Source: Thermospira aquatica
GTDB taxonomy: Bacteria > Spirochaetota > Brevinematia > Brevinematales > Thermospiraceae
Assembly (NCBI RefSeq): GCF_023525255.1
Contig: NZ_CP073355.1
Span: 1,364,001-1,428,000, forward strand
Reading direction: 5' to 3'
Length of the DNA stretch: 64,000 nt
In this document: positions 43,948 to 54,819 of the stretch, piece by piece
How positions within the stretch are numbered: the stretch's first letter is position 1
Layout: every line of letters starts with the position of its first letter
Position numbers and translations under genes: made by a program
The notes under the pieces: generated by a model
The model's input: only the letters and a program-made list of their open reading frames with translations
What the model was told of the DNA's origin: nothing
Database searches by the model: none

Positions 43948-46900
43948 ATGTGGAAATGGATGGGAGGGGTACTGTTGTGTTGGGGGATGCTGTTTTCTCA
44001 AAGTAGGCTACCAGTAACGATATATCCGTGGGATCTTGAGTCAGCTTCGCCAGTGAGGTTGGTGTTTCGCTTTGATACTCCTGTGGTTAAGATGAGTGAT
44101 ATTGCTTCCATGACAGAGGAAGTTACGAAGAACATCTTTTTTGACTTTAGTCCTCGTCTTAAATACAGGATTGAGGTTATTGATGAACAGAGTTTTGCCC
44201 TGACCATAGAGGAAAAACTTCTTCCTGCCAGAAGGTACTACCTCACCGTTAGGATCTCAACAAACTTTCCACAGGTTTTTAAGATAGGAGGGAAAAAGTA
44301 TTCTACCAATGAGCTTCTTTTCTTTGATACTCCCTCTCAGGAGATTGTAAGAGCAGAGAAAGCCTCAGAGCTTCCCGATGCTCCTATTACCATTTCTTTT
44401 CGCTTTCCGGTAGAGATCGAAAAGCTTCGTTCTCTTCTCAAGATTTCAATGGTGCCAAAAGTGGATGATTTAAAGAACTCGCTCAATGTTGAAATCTCTT
44501 TTTCTCTTCGGTATAGCACGAATGGTTCCAAGGAAAACAAATCGAGGGTCCTCGTGATCCCGAAGGGTGAGAAAGAGCATAGTGACTACATTCTCACCAT
44601 TGACAAAGCCCTCACTCCTATAGGGGGAGAGCTTCCTATGAAGGCAAACTACCAGTTTAAGTATGCTACCTATAAACCCCTGAGGGTAGTCAGGATTGGT
44701 TCATCGGACGAAAAAAAGTTTTACCGTGATTCGACGATTGTTATATTTTTTAATAATCCTCTCCCCCCTCGAACAGAAAAAGCAGGCTGGGTTAAGATAA
44801 CGCCTGCAGTCCAGAATCTTTCTGTCAGTTCTGAGGGAAAGATGCTCTACGTTTCTGGTGTTTTTGTTCCTGGTACCAGGTATAAACTTGTGGTTCAACC
44901 GCTGGTAACCGATATCTACCGGCAAACTCTTGATAAAGAAAGTGAATATACCTTTGAGGTTGAGGATTCTCCTTCGTTTTATTCTGCCCCTGCTGGGTAT
45001 CTTCTGATGGAGAACTATCTTGCCAATCTTTTCCCTATTAAAACGAGAAACATTGAAAAAATCTTTTTCTCTTATAGGTCTCTTACCAATGAGAGAGAAA
45101 TATTTTCATTTCTTGAGGCGCTCTCAAAGTCTGAAAAAGAGGCTTTGAAGAGCAGGATAAAAGACACCCATGAGTACACGCTTCCGCCACGGTGGAATAG
45201 TGTTGAAATCTATAAAATTCCTCTTAAAAGGTTTCACCCATCGAAAAGTGGTTTTCTTCTTTATGAGATTACGGTGAAAAGACGTACTCCTGCCTATAGT
45301 TCATGGGAGGATGAATATCCCTCTCGAGGTTATGTGCAATTTTCGGATATGGCAGCCACGCTCAAACGTGGTCCCTGGGCAGATCTTCTTATAGCCCGCT
45401 ATCTCAAAAACAACGCACCTGTGACCAACGCAGAGGTGTATAGTTATCGAAAAGGTCAACTTGTGTTAGTGGGGAAAACAGGGAGCCTTGGTACCCTCCT
45501 TATAACCAATAATAGGGGAAATGTTTATATGCTCAAAACTGATAAGAGCCGCTTTTTCCTTTCTCATGTTTCAGGAAAGGTAAGTGAGAGGGTAAACTGG
45601 GGATCATGGTATGCTGCCGATAGACCTGGGTGTGTTATCTTTACGGAACGGTATCTCTATCAACCAGGAGAGAGGGTTTTTATTAAAGGGATTTACCGGT
45701 ATCGAACGAACGATACCTGGACAGTTGTACCTTTTTCACTTGCACCTTTCTCAAAGGATTCTATCGAGATTCTCATTGAGGACTCCCGCGGCGAAACTCT
45801 TTTATCAACTAATATAAGTCCGACTTCAAAAGGAAGCTTCGATTTGAGTGTGGTTGTTCCAAAGGATGCCCCTACAGGGACCTATTCGATAACTGCTTCA
45901 GTTCGAGGAAAGTTTTGGAGTTTGAGTGGCTACAATCCTGAGTTTTATAGTTCTTTCCAGGTGGAAGAATTTCGTCCCGCGAGGGCGGAGATGAAGATCC
46001 AGCCCAATAAACCATTGTACCTCGTTGGAGAGAGTATGCGGGTAGATCTGATCGGCTGGTATCTTTTTGGTGCGCCTATAGGAAGGGATGTCGAGTATAG
46101 TGTAGGTTTTCGTCCAACAGGATATTCGAGCAAACGGTTCCCATCATATTCGTTTAGCTTTTCTGGGTGGTATGATGAGGAGTATGATGAATACGGAAGT
46201 TATTCGTCTTCTTCGGAAATTAGCAGCGGCACCCTTTCTCCCGATAAGAATGGTGTTGCCTCTCTCAAGGTTGATCTTACCAAGATTGAGGAAGATGGTT
46301 TTCTCTCGGTATGGGCTAAAACTACCTTGCCTGACAATACCCCTGTAAGTGGGTACAAGGGGGATATCGAGGTGAGGAAAAAGCTTCATCTGGGTCTTCG
46401 TGTTCCCTCGTATTTTCATTTTCTTGATAAGCCTCTGTCTATTGATTTGGTTGCTGTCGACGGAGAGGACAAAATAACAACCAACGAGGGACTTCTCGTG
46501 GTCACCCATCATGAGTGGAATTCTTTTCTTGTGGCTGGACATGGAGGTCGTTATCAGTGGGAGTGGAGGGAGGTGGTTACCCCTGTCTATTCCAATACCG
46601 TAAAAATTTCCCAAACCACTATTCCCATAAAACTCTCGAAAGGCGGTTCCTACGTGGCTACCGTCTATGAAAGACGAGGGAAAAAGCTTATTCCCCATGG
46701 GAAAGAGTGGTTTTATGTGATTGGTGGGGGTTTTTATGGATGGCGTATCTCTGAGGATGATAGAACAGAGGTGATTTCCGACAAATCCTCGTATGATGTT
46801 GGGGAGACAGCGACTCTTCTTATCAAAAACCCTTACAAATCAGCCCGAGCCCTTATCACCATAGAGAGGGAAAAGTTTTACAAGACCTTTGATATTCCGG

Positions 46901-49406
46901 CAACGAATAGTATGGTCATTTTCAAACTTCCCATTGAAAAAGAGTATATCCCCAATGTGTATGTTTCGGTTATTCTCTATACAGGGAGGACAGGAATCAA
47001 CAGGGTTTCCAATGATGTGGATTTTGCCCGTCCCCAGTATCGCATAGGGTATGCCAATCTCTCGGTGATTCCAAAAGAAAAGTCTCTTCAGATTACGGTG
47101 AATACGGATAAAGCTACCTATACGCCCAGGGAAAAAGTCACTGCCAAAATCCAGATTCGTGATCATGCGGGCAAGCCTGTAAGTGGTGAAGTCACAATTT
47201 CTGTCGCGGACAGAGGGGTGTTGAATCTTGCGGGGTATAGCCTTCCTAATCCTCTTTCCTACTTTTATCAGTCAAGAAGTCTAGCTATCTCAACCTACGA
47301 AACACGAAACTTTATCTATGGGCAGCGGTATCTCACGGAAAAAGGAGAAATCCTTGGTGGTGATGGTGGTATTTCGCTGGGAATGATCGTCCCAAGGGCA
47401 ATTATCAAGTATACGGCTTTTTATGAGGCAAAGCTCGATGTCACCAATGGAGAGGCAACAGTTTCTTTTACCCTTCCTGACAATCTTTCCAGTTTCAAGG
47501 TGATGGCGGTGGCGCATACCCCTGATTCTATGTTTGGATACGGAGAAAACACTTTTACCGTCAAAAAACCTCTGATGGTACTGGAAAGTTTCCCCACCTT
47601 TGTAAGAATGCGGGATAGTTTCATGGCCGGCGGAATAATATTTAACTACACGGGGCAGAAACAAACCTTCACCGTTGAAATGAGCACAGGCGGTGGTCTC
47701 AGGGTAGGCGGGGACAAAAGCGTCATGACCAATATTACCCTCGAGAACAATACCTCTCAAGAAGTCCTTTTCCCGGTCAAGGTTACTGCCAAAGAAACTG
47801 GTGAAACCTCTCTTACTATGAAGGTAAAAGGAACAGCAGCAGAGGATGGTATTACCAAAACGATTCCTGTGACGATGATGCGCTATCCAGAAACTGTTGC
47901 CATCTATGGGATGCTCTCAAACGGTCAGAACCAGGCAGTAAACAATGTGACAGTCACCTCTCAGGTAATTCCTGAGCTCTCGAGTATAGAGACGACAGTG
48001 GCTCCTACCGCCTTTGTGGAGCTTAAAGGAAATCTGGACTACCTGGTTTCCTATCCCTATGGGTGTGCGGAACAAAAGACATCAAAGATTCTTCCGCTAA
48101 TTACAGGAGAAGAAGTGATTCTCAAGTATCGTCTGCTTGCTACCAAGACCAGAGAGGATCTGCGAGAGGTAGTCCAGAGTGTGCTAAAGGAACTCCCCGA
48201 GTATTTCAAGGGTAATGGTTTTTCCTACTGGAAGGATAGTACCTACGTTTCAAGCTACCTTACGGTGTACATCTTTTGGGTGATGACGCTTGCGAAAGAG
48301 AGAGGGTATAGGTTTGAGTCCTCTTTCTATGAAAAGGTGTTTCAGGTCGTAAAGGATTATATAAGCAAGGGAACAATTTCAGATGAATCTTTCCCCTCGT
48401 ATCGTTGGCTGGCGCTCTCGTATGCCCTTTATGTGGCTTCTCTTAATAACTATAACGATGTTTCCCGTCTTCGCTGGGGTTCGAAGCAAGGAAACAAATC
48501 TCCCCTGGACAGATATACTTTGAAACCGCGAGCTCGTGGGACTGGTTCTATTATACCAAAACGATCGAAAACGCCCTGGCCCTTCATGCGTATCTTGCAA
48601 GCGGAATCGATTTTCCTGATGCCTACAAGGTGATAAACTTCCTCATCAAAAGCCGGAATGGGTATGCCTGGCGCCATACCCATGAGAATGGTTGGGTCTT
48701 CTATGCGTTTTCTTCGTACCTCAACAAATACGAAAAAGACGAACCAATGACCTCTTGCCAGGTGCGAGTTGCAGCTCAGGAGATCCTTTCCGGCAGGTTT
48801 GAGAACAGACTCCAACCTGCTCAAACGGGAAGTATGTTTTTCAAAGCAGGCGATGAGGGAGAGTTTCCCATCACGCTTTCAAGAACAGGACAGGGAGCCC
48901 TGTATTACACTTACCGTTATCGTTATATTGCCAAAAAATTGCCAGCCTCCGTAAGTTATGGTTTTAGCCTTAAAAAAACCTACCTTGATCCTGATACGGG
49001 AGAACCTGTTTCTGTGTTTACTCGAGGCAAGGATTATCTGGTGAAAATTGAGGTGGCAGTTTCTCAACCTCGTTATATGGTGGTACTGGAGGATCATCTT
49101 CCTGCTGGTGCTGAGGCTGTCAACCTCTCTTTTGTTACGGAAGCAGGAAATCCAAACGCTGCACGGACGGGCACAAAAAGGGCAGGATACGATTTTTGGT
49201 GGAGTGGTTTTTCTCACAAAGAGATCTATAAAGACAGGGTCATCTATGCTGCGGATGTTCTTTATCCCGGTACCTACACTCTGACCTATCTCCTTCGTGC
49301 TAATTTGATGGGAACTTTTGCACTTCCTGGATGCCATATCGAGGAGATGTATGCCCCTGAGAATTTTGCTACCCTGTATACTCCGGAGAGTGTTGTGATT
49401 CAGTAA
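43948..49406 (+). pseudogene. Alpha-2-macroglobulin family protein, one frameshift near the 3' end
   Basis: A large periplasmic protease trap, about 1820 residues if the frame is restored. A signal peptide (MWKWMGGVLLCWGMLFSQS) follows a good ribosome binding site (AAAAGGAG). MG domains fill the N-terminal part; the thioester motif YGCAEQ is present (Cys near residue 1373), so it is the covalent-trapping type. The frame breaks in the GGGG run at 48476-48479: upstream the frame reads nonsense to a stop at 48633, while the other frame continues sensibly (ETASSWDWFYYTKTIENAL...) to 49406. It may be a real mutation or a sequencing slip. Divergent pairing with pbpC is the classic arrangement. Confidence 0.88.
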
Positions 49407-49411
49407 GGGAT

Positions 49412-49437
49412 GGGGAGTATCGTTTGTGATACTCCCC
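49412..49437 (+). terminator. Hairpin after the alpha-2-macroglobulin gene
   Basis: Perfect 10-bp stem GGGGAGTATC / GATACTCCCC with loop GTTTGT, 5 nt after the stop codon. No T-run follows, so it may act as an mRNA end stabiliser or weak terminator. Confidence 0.65.
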
Positions 49438-49469
49438 TACATCCCACGTGTGGAGGAAAGCAAAAAAGT

Positions 49470-49488
49470 GCTCTTACCCTGTTGCAGT
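49470..49488 (+). repeat. Single 19-nt repeat unit
   Basis: GCTCTTACCCTGTTGCAGT, an isolated copy of the dispersed family between the alpha-2-macroglobulin hairpin and IS-A copy 2. Confidence 0.8.
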
Positions 49489-49685
49489 GAGAAAAGAAAA
49501 ACCCCATGATGTATTTCCTTTTTGTGGCCCGAGTTTGAACAGTTTAAGTATTTTTCCATCAAGAAGATAAAGTTTTTCTTTGCTTATTACCGCTTTGGTG
49601 TACTGTCTGGATACAGAGGTTTGCCCCGTTGCGTCAAATAAAAAAGTACTCGAAATTCGAATCATTGCCTCATAAAAAAAAGTAC

Positions 49686-50842
49686 TCAAAAATTCCATAC
49701 AGTTTCCTCCAAATTTTTGTTTTTTACATTCTTTTTCTTTTGAAGGCTGAAAAGTTTTCTCTGGCAAGCTGTAATTTTTTGTCTTAGGTGAAACAAATCG
49801 AGAGCCTTATAAAGCCTTGTTAGGCGTTCCTTTTGTGCCTCACTTACATAAGAGCTTTCTAAAAGCCGCTGGTAGGGAGTTTTAATATCATCATGCTTCT
49901 TTTGCACCTTGCTTCCGATTCTCTTTTTCTCTGTCATTTTCATAACCGGTTGAAAAAAGTTGGTATACAGTCGAAGATAGGCATAGAGTTGGTTCAAGTA
50001 GTAGACTTCTTCCTCGGTATCGTAGCGGAAGTATCCAACATTCTGGCGGACTATGGAATAGTTTTTCTGCTCAACGTAGCAGTTATCATTGGAACGGGAG
50101 CTTCTCCCCCTTGTAAATTTTATCTGGTTCTTCTCACACCAATCACGCAGAGGATGATTAATAAATTCAGCACCGGTATCAGAATCAATTCCCCGTAAAT
50201 CAAAAGGAAGTCTTCTTTGGACTTTTTCTATGGCTTCTCTTACCCATTTTGAAGCTTTGTTTTTGATTGCCACAAGTTCTGTCCAACCGCTCCAAACATC
50301 CACCATATTTAATGTTTGAGCAAATCTCTCCCGCTATTTCCTCCCTCATGGGCAACCAGATCAATCTCCATAAAACCAGGGCAATTTTCATCCCACTCTG
50401 CCCACGTGCGTATAGCTATTTGTTGCTTTAACAACGTTCCAGGCTTTGTACCTTTTCGTCCTTTTATCTCAAGCTTTTTACGCTCATGTTTCAAAAGTCG
50501 GTCAATACTTGAAGCACTTATATGGCGCAAGTTTTCTATAGCCTGTGGAGAACCGTGGAGATGTCCGTTTGCTAAGAGATTATCTAAAACTTCATTTAAA
50601 ATTGGCTTTAAACGTTTGCCACACATGTAGTTTTCAATTTCCCAGACCTTTTTTAGAAGTTTTAGTTCCTCTTCGCCGAATTTTTTCTTTCTGCCAGGTC
50701 TTTTGCCCTTTTTGGCTATATCGGCTTTAAGGTAATTTTTTTTGCCTACATATATGGTTTTTCCGTGCTGCCTCAAGAGCCTGGCGGCATAGTTTCGATT
50801 TTTTAGGCCTGTTATCCTCACAAAGTAATCCAGTATCTCCAT
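49686..50842 (-). pseudogene. IS-A transposase, frameshifted (copy 2)
   Basis: Same transposase as copy 1; the frame breaks near 50310 by loss of one base in the stretch after VAHEGGNS. The N-terminal coding region is also altered: an inserted GAGCTTGTCGAAGC-type segment and an in-frame TGA separate the former ATG (MFERRPIYRETAK) from the rest. Confidence 0.88.
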
Positions 50843-51071
50843 TTTTTCCTTTTTGCTGGCTTTTTGATACTCTGCTTCGACAAGCTCAGCATATCATTTC
50901 GCCGTTTCCCTGTAAATAGGTCTCCTTTCAAACATCGCCACCCCAATTCCGGTTGGCGAGCTTGTCGAGCCACGGTTGGCGAGCTTGTCGAGCCATGAAC
51001 TGGATTATTTTACACAAATTTAAAGTACTTTTTTATTTTGAAGCAACGTTCCCTTTTCGAGTACTTTTATT

Positions 51072-52342
51072 GGCAGTGTATACTTAATTGTGTCTGGTAG
51101 GAAAAAGATAACCTCCTGTGATAATATAAATAAAACTATCACAGGAGGCCAGATATGATTGAGACGAAGAATATTTTAGAGCTATTCAAACCAATTGTCA
51201 AGGAAGTATTAGAGAGTATGTTAAAAGAGGAAAGAGAGATTTACCTGGAAAACAATCCTCCCACAAAAGGCAATGGCTTTTACGAAAGGGATTTAAAGAC
51301 AGCTTTTGGCGAGCTTACAGCCATACGTGTTCCAAGAACAAGGGATAATGGATTTAAAAGTGCCCTTCTTCCCTATCGCAAACGCATCACAGAAGACTTA
51401 GATGCATTAATCAGGGCTATGTTGATATCAGGAATGTCAACAAGGAAGATAGCAGAAGTTTTAAAAGAGCTTTATGAAATAAAGATTTCTTATGCTAACA
51501 TCTCAAGGATAAGCCAGGTAGGCATAGAAGAGATTCAGAAGTGGCGTAGTCGCCCTCTCATGGAAGAATATGCCGTGGTATTTCTGGATGCTATGGTGTT
51601 TCCTATCAAGAGAGATAGGGTAGAAAATGAATCAATATATGTAGCTATAGGCATTACACCTGAGGGAAGACGGGAGATTTTAGGATACTACCTGCCAGGA
51701 GGCATGGAAAGTGCTTATAACTGGCGGGAAATTTTGTGATATAAGAGAAAGAGGTGTCAAACAGATTCATTTTATTGTCTCTGATGGCTTAAGTGGTATG
51801 AAAAACGTCATAACAGAGATATATCCCCACGCAAAGTATCAGCCCTGTGTAGTCCATGTCATGAGAAACATACTGGCTAGAGTGAGAGTTCAACACAGAA
51901 ATATCATTGCCACTGAAATAAAAGAGGTATTTCATGCCAAAGACAAACAGGAGGCAGAACAATTGTTTATGAAATTTATACAAAAATGGAAAAATATCTA
52001 TCCCAACTTAATGAATAACCTCTTGACAATAAGAGAGAATATATTCACTTACATGGAATTACCTGAAGGAATACGAAGCATGGTGTATACAAACAATGCC
52101 CTGGAAAGACTCTTTAAAGAACTTAAAAGGAGATTAAAAACAATGGAAATGTGTCAAAGCGAGGCTTCAGCTGAGAAATATCTTTACCTGTTATTAAGAT
52201 ACCAAAATGAGAAGTTCTTAAAAAGAAAGTTAAAAAATTGGGAGTATTACTTTCAACTCTATCGTGAGCAACACTCATACACCAAAGAAAATATTCACAG
52301 CGAGGTTATCCTATGACTAGACACAATTTTCTTGACACAATG
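51072..52342 (+). mobile_element. IS256-family element, copy 2 (nested in IS-A copy 2)
   Basis: 1271 bp, almost identical to copy 1, opposite orientation, flanked by the 8-bp direct repeat CTTTTATT (51064-51071 and 52343-52350) that derives from the IS-A right end. Confidence 0.93.
51155..52316 (+). pseudogene. IS256-family transposase, one frameshift
   Basis: The frame is intact where copy 1 is broken (SRPLMEEYAVVFLDAM; EIYPHAKYQPCVVHVM) but loses two bases near 51740 (copy 1 reads REILLDIRERG there). The two copies together give one uninterrupted reading frame of about 388 residues. Confidence 0.9.
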
Positions 52343-52368
52343 CTTTTATTATGAAGCAATTCGTTTGC

Positions 52369-52397
52369 TTTACTTTCATTTTTTTTATCTTTATAAT
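52369..52397 (+). promoter_or_regulatory. Promoter of the SH3-domain protein gene
   Basis: TTTACT (52369-52374), 17-bp spacer, TATAAT (52392-52397). It starts directly after the target duplication of IS-A copy 2, so the insertion spared it. Confidence 0.7.
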
Positions 52398-52460
52398 ACG
52401 TGAGTGCTGGCTTTGCATATTTATTGAAAACAATGTTTACACTCTTGTTGGAGGGTAACC

Positions 52461-53270
52461 ATGAAAAAAATACTTTTCTTTTTTTTCTCCGTGATGGGAT
52501 TGATGTTTTTAAGTGAACGGGATTATCTTCGGGAGGATGTGGGGTTTGTGGGGGTCAAAATTTGGCGATTGGGGCTTTATGATTTGCCGCAGGGGGATCT
52601 CATCTTGAAACTCTCAGCTTTGCAGACGGTTGATGTTCTTGCAAGAACCAATCTCGGAAAAGAGGTATGGTATCAGGTTTCGGTGATGTCTTCTGATAAC
52701 GAAACAACTGTCAGGGGATGGGTGAACGCCTCAGGACTTTTTTGTGAAAAGGATTTCCGGGTGGTGAAAAAGATTCCCCCCTGGTTCTTGTTTGTGGAAT
52801 ATTCTGATGGTCAGAAGATCGTCTGTCAGGTCCTTGAATCAGGACGGGTGCGCTTCTATGACGGTAAGGAGGTGAGTGAAGAGACGCTCAAAGTGTATGA
52901 TTCTATCTTTCTCGTGGGAAAGGTGATGTTATACTATGATGGGACAAATAGCTATGTGCCCTGGATGAGACGATTGGATATTATCACCAATGCGTCACTT
53001 TTTCCTCATGAGGAGGATTTGCGTAGAGGGGTAGGAAATGTGTATATCCTTACTGGAGACAGGGTAAATCTTCGTGTTCTTCCTTCTACGAATGCGACGG
53101 TAAAAAAGCAACTTAACAAGGGGCAGGAGGTGATTTTTCTCTGGAGAGTGGGTAAACGCGAAAAAATTGCAGGAAAATGGGGATACTGGGCAAGGGTGAT
53201 TGTGCCTGAGAAAAAAGGGGTAGAGGGGTATGTCTTTGACGCTTACCTCGAGGAGAAAAGAGTTCCATGA
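52461..53270 (+). CDS. Secreted protein with two SH3-like domains
   Basis: A 269-residue exported protein of unknown role. The N-terminus MKKILFFFFSVMGLMFLS is a signal peptide. A first SH3b-like region covers about 30-95 (LPQGDLILKLSALQTVDVLARTN... WYQVSV... RGWVNASGLF), a central segment (95-190) is unassigned, and a second SH3b domain (about 200-265) reads DRVNLRVLPSTNATVKKQLNKGQEVIFL ... YWARVIV ... GYVFDAYL. SH3b domains usually bind cell-wall or other peptides. TTGGAGGG precedes the ATG. Confidence 0.85.
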   Translation: MKKILFFFFSVMGLMFLSERDYLREDVGFVGVKIWRLGLYDLPQGDLILKLSALQTVDVLARTNLGKEVWYQVSVMSSDNETTVRGWVNASGLFCEKDFRVVKKIPPWFLFVEYSDGQKIVCQVLESGRVRFYDGKEVSEETLKVYDSIFLVGKVMLYYDGTNSYVPWMRRLDIITNASLFPHEEDLRRGVGNVYILTGDRVNLRVLPSTNATVKKQLNKGQEVIFLWRVGKREKIAGKWGYWARVIVPEKKGVEGYVFDAYLEEKRVP

Positions 53271-53352
53271 CATATCTTTTGAAAATGGCTTTGTTGGGCT
53301 TTTTATAGTGTTGCCGAGAAGGAAGTTTCTCTTGGCTTGCCGAAGAAAAAAC

Positions 53353-54813
53353 CCCGTTGCGTCAAATAAAAAAGTACTCGAAATTCGAATCATTGCCTCA
53401 TAAAAAAAAGTACTCAAAAATTCCATACAGTTTCCTCCAAATTTTTGTTTTTTACATTCTTTTTCTTTTGAAGGCTGAAAAGTTTTCTCTGGCAAGCCGT
53501 AATTTTTTGTCTTAGGTGAAACAAATCGAGAGCCTTATAAAGCCTTGTTAGGCGTTCCTTTTGTGCCTCACTTACATAAGAGCTTTCTAAAAGCCGCTGG
53601 TAGGGAGTTTTAATATCATCATGCTTCTTTTGCACCTTGCTTCCGATTCTCTTTTTCTCTGTCATTTTCATAACCGGTTGAAAAAAGTTGGCATAAAGCC
53701 TGAGATACGCATAGAGTCGGTTCAAGTAGTAGACTTCTTCCTCGGTATCGTAGCGGAAGTATCCAACATTCTGGCGGACTATGGAATAGTTTTTCTGCTC
53801 GACGTAGCAGTTATCATTGGAACGGGAGCTTCTTCCCCTTGTAAATTTTATCTGGTTCTTCTCACACCAATCACGCAGAGGATGATTAATAAATTCAGCA
53901 CCGGTATCAGAATCAATTCCCCGTAAAACAAAAGGAAGTCTTCCTTTGACTTTTTCTATGGCTTCTCTTACCCATTTTGAAGCCTTGTTTTTGATTGCCA
54001 CAAGCTCTGTCCAACCGCTCCAAACATCCACCATATTTAATGTTTGAGCAAAATCTCCCCGGCTATTTCCTCCCTCATGGGCTACCAGATCAATCTCCAT
54101 GAACCCAGGGCAATTTTCATCCCACTCTGCCCACGTGCGTATAGCTATTTGTTGCTTTAATAGCGTTCCAGGCTTTGTACCTTTTCGTCCTTTTATCTCA
54201 AGCTTTTTACGCTCATGTTTCAAAAGTCGGTCAATACTTGAAGCACTTATATGGCGCAAGTTTTCTATAGCCTGTGGAGAACCGTGGAGATGTCCGTTTG
54301 CTAAGAGATTATCTAAAACTTCATTTAAAATTGGCTTTAAACGTTTGCCACACATGTAGTTTTCAATTTCCCAGACCTTTTTTAGAAGTTTTAGTTCCTC
54401 TTCGCCGAATTTTTTCTTTCTGCCAGGTCTTTTGCCCTTTTTGGCTATATCGGCTTTAAGGTAATTTTTTTTGCCTACATATATGGTTTTTCCGTGCTGC
54501 CTCAAGAGCCTGGCGGCATAGTTTCGGTTTTTTAAACCTGTTATCCTCACAAAGTAATCCAGTATCTCCTTTTTCTCCTTTTTGCTGGCTTTTTGATACT
54601 CTGCTTCGACAAGCTCAGCATATCATTTCGCCGTTTCCCTGTAAATAGGTCTTTTTTCAGACCTCGTTAACCCAATTCCTGTTGGCGAGCCTGTCGAGCC
54701 ACGGTTGGCGAGCTTGTCGAGCCATGAACTGGATTATTTTACACAAATTTAAAGTACTTTTTTATTTTGAAGCAACGTTCCCTTTTCGAGTACTTTTATT
54801 ATGAAGCAATTCG
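53353..54813 (-). mobile_element. IS-A copy 3 (left arm of the composite transposon)
   Basis: 1461 bp with both ends complete. Each end holds two tandem copies of the motif TTGCNTCA(N)AAAAGTACT. Its right end is duplicated by the ISNCY-type insertion next door. Confidence 0.9.
53414..54550 (-). CDS. IS-A transposase (copy 3, longest open frame)
   Basis: 378 residues open from a GTG at 54550: helix-turn-helix region (NRNYAARLLRQHGKTIYVG), then an integrase core with Asp in FMEIDLVAHEGG, Asp in GIDSDTGAEFINHPL and Glu in NDNCYVEQKNYSIVRQ, and a C-terminal basic region. The reading frame lacks its original N-terminal ATG: the stretch that is MFEKRPIDRE in copy 1 is altered, and an in-frame TGA follows. 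It may start within the gene or be inactive. Confidence 0.8.
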   Translation of the reverse strand: MRITGLKNRNYAARLLRQHGKTIYVGKKNYLKADIAKKGKRPGRKKKFGEEELKLLKKVWEIENYMCGKRLKPILNEVLDNLLANGHLHGSPQAIENLRHISASSIDRLLKHERKKLEIKGRKGTKPGTLLKQQIAIRTWAEWDENCPGFMEIDLVAHEGGNSRGDFAQTLNMVDVWSGWTELVAIKNKASKWVREAIEKVKGRLPFVLRGIDSDTGAEFINHPLRDWCEKNQIKFTRGRSSRSNDNCYVEQKNYSIVRQNVGYFRYDTEEEVYYLNRLYAYLRLYANFFQPVMKMTEKKRIGSKVQKKHDDIKTPYQRLLESSYVSEAQKERLTRLYKALDLFHLRQKITACQRKLFSLQKKKNVKNKNLEETVWNF

Positions 54814-54819
54814 GCCTAT

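Larger units (their letters stand above)
49625..52363 (-). mobile_element. IS-A copy 2, interrupted by IS256 copy 2
   Basis: A full IS-A (about 1.46 kb without its guest) flanked by the 5-bp direct repeat TTTGC (49620-49624 and 52364-52368), which fixes the element ends as CCCGTTGCG... and ...GAAGCAATTCG. An IS256-type element lies within its right end. Confidence 0.9.

Noticed and set aside
50843-50930. TGA read as a sense codon in IS-A copies 2-4
   Set aside because: TGA ends normal genes elsewhere in the window, and copy 1 lacks the codon altogether; a damaged start is simpler.
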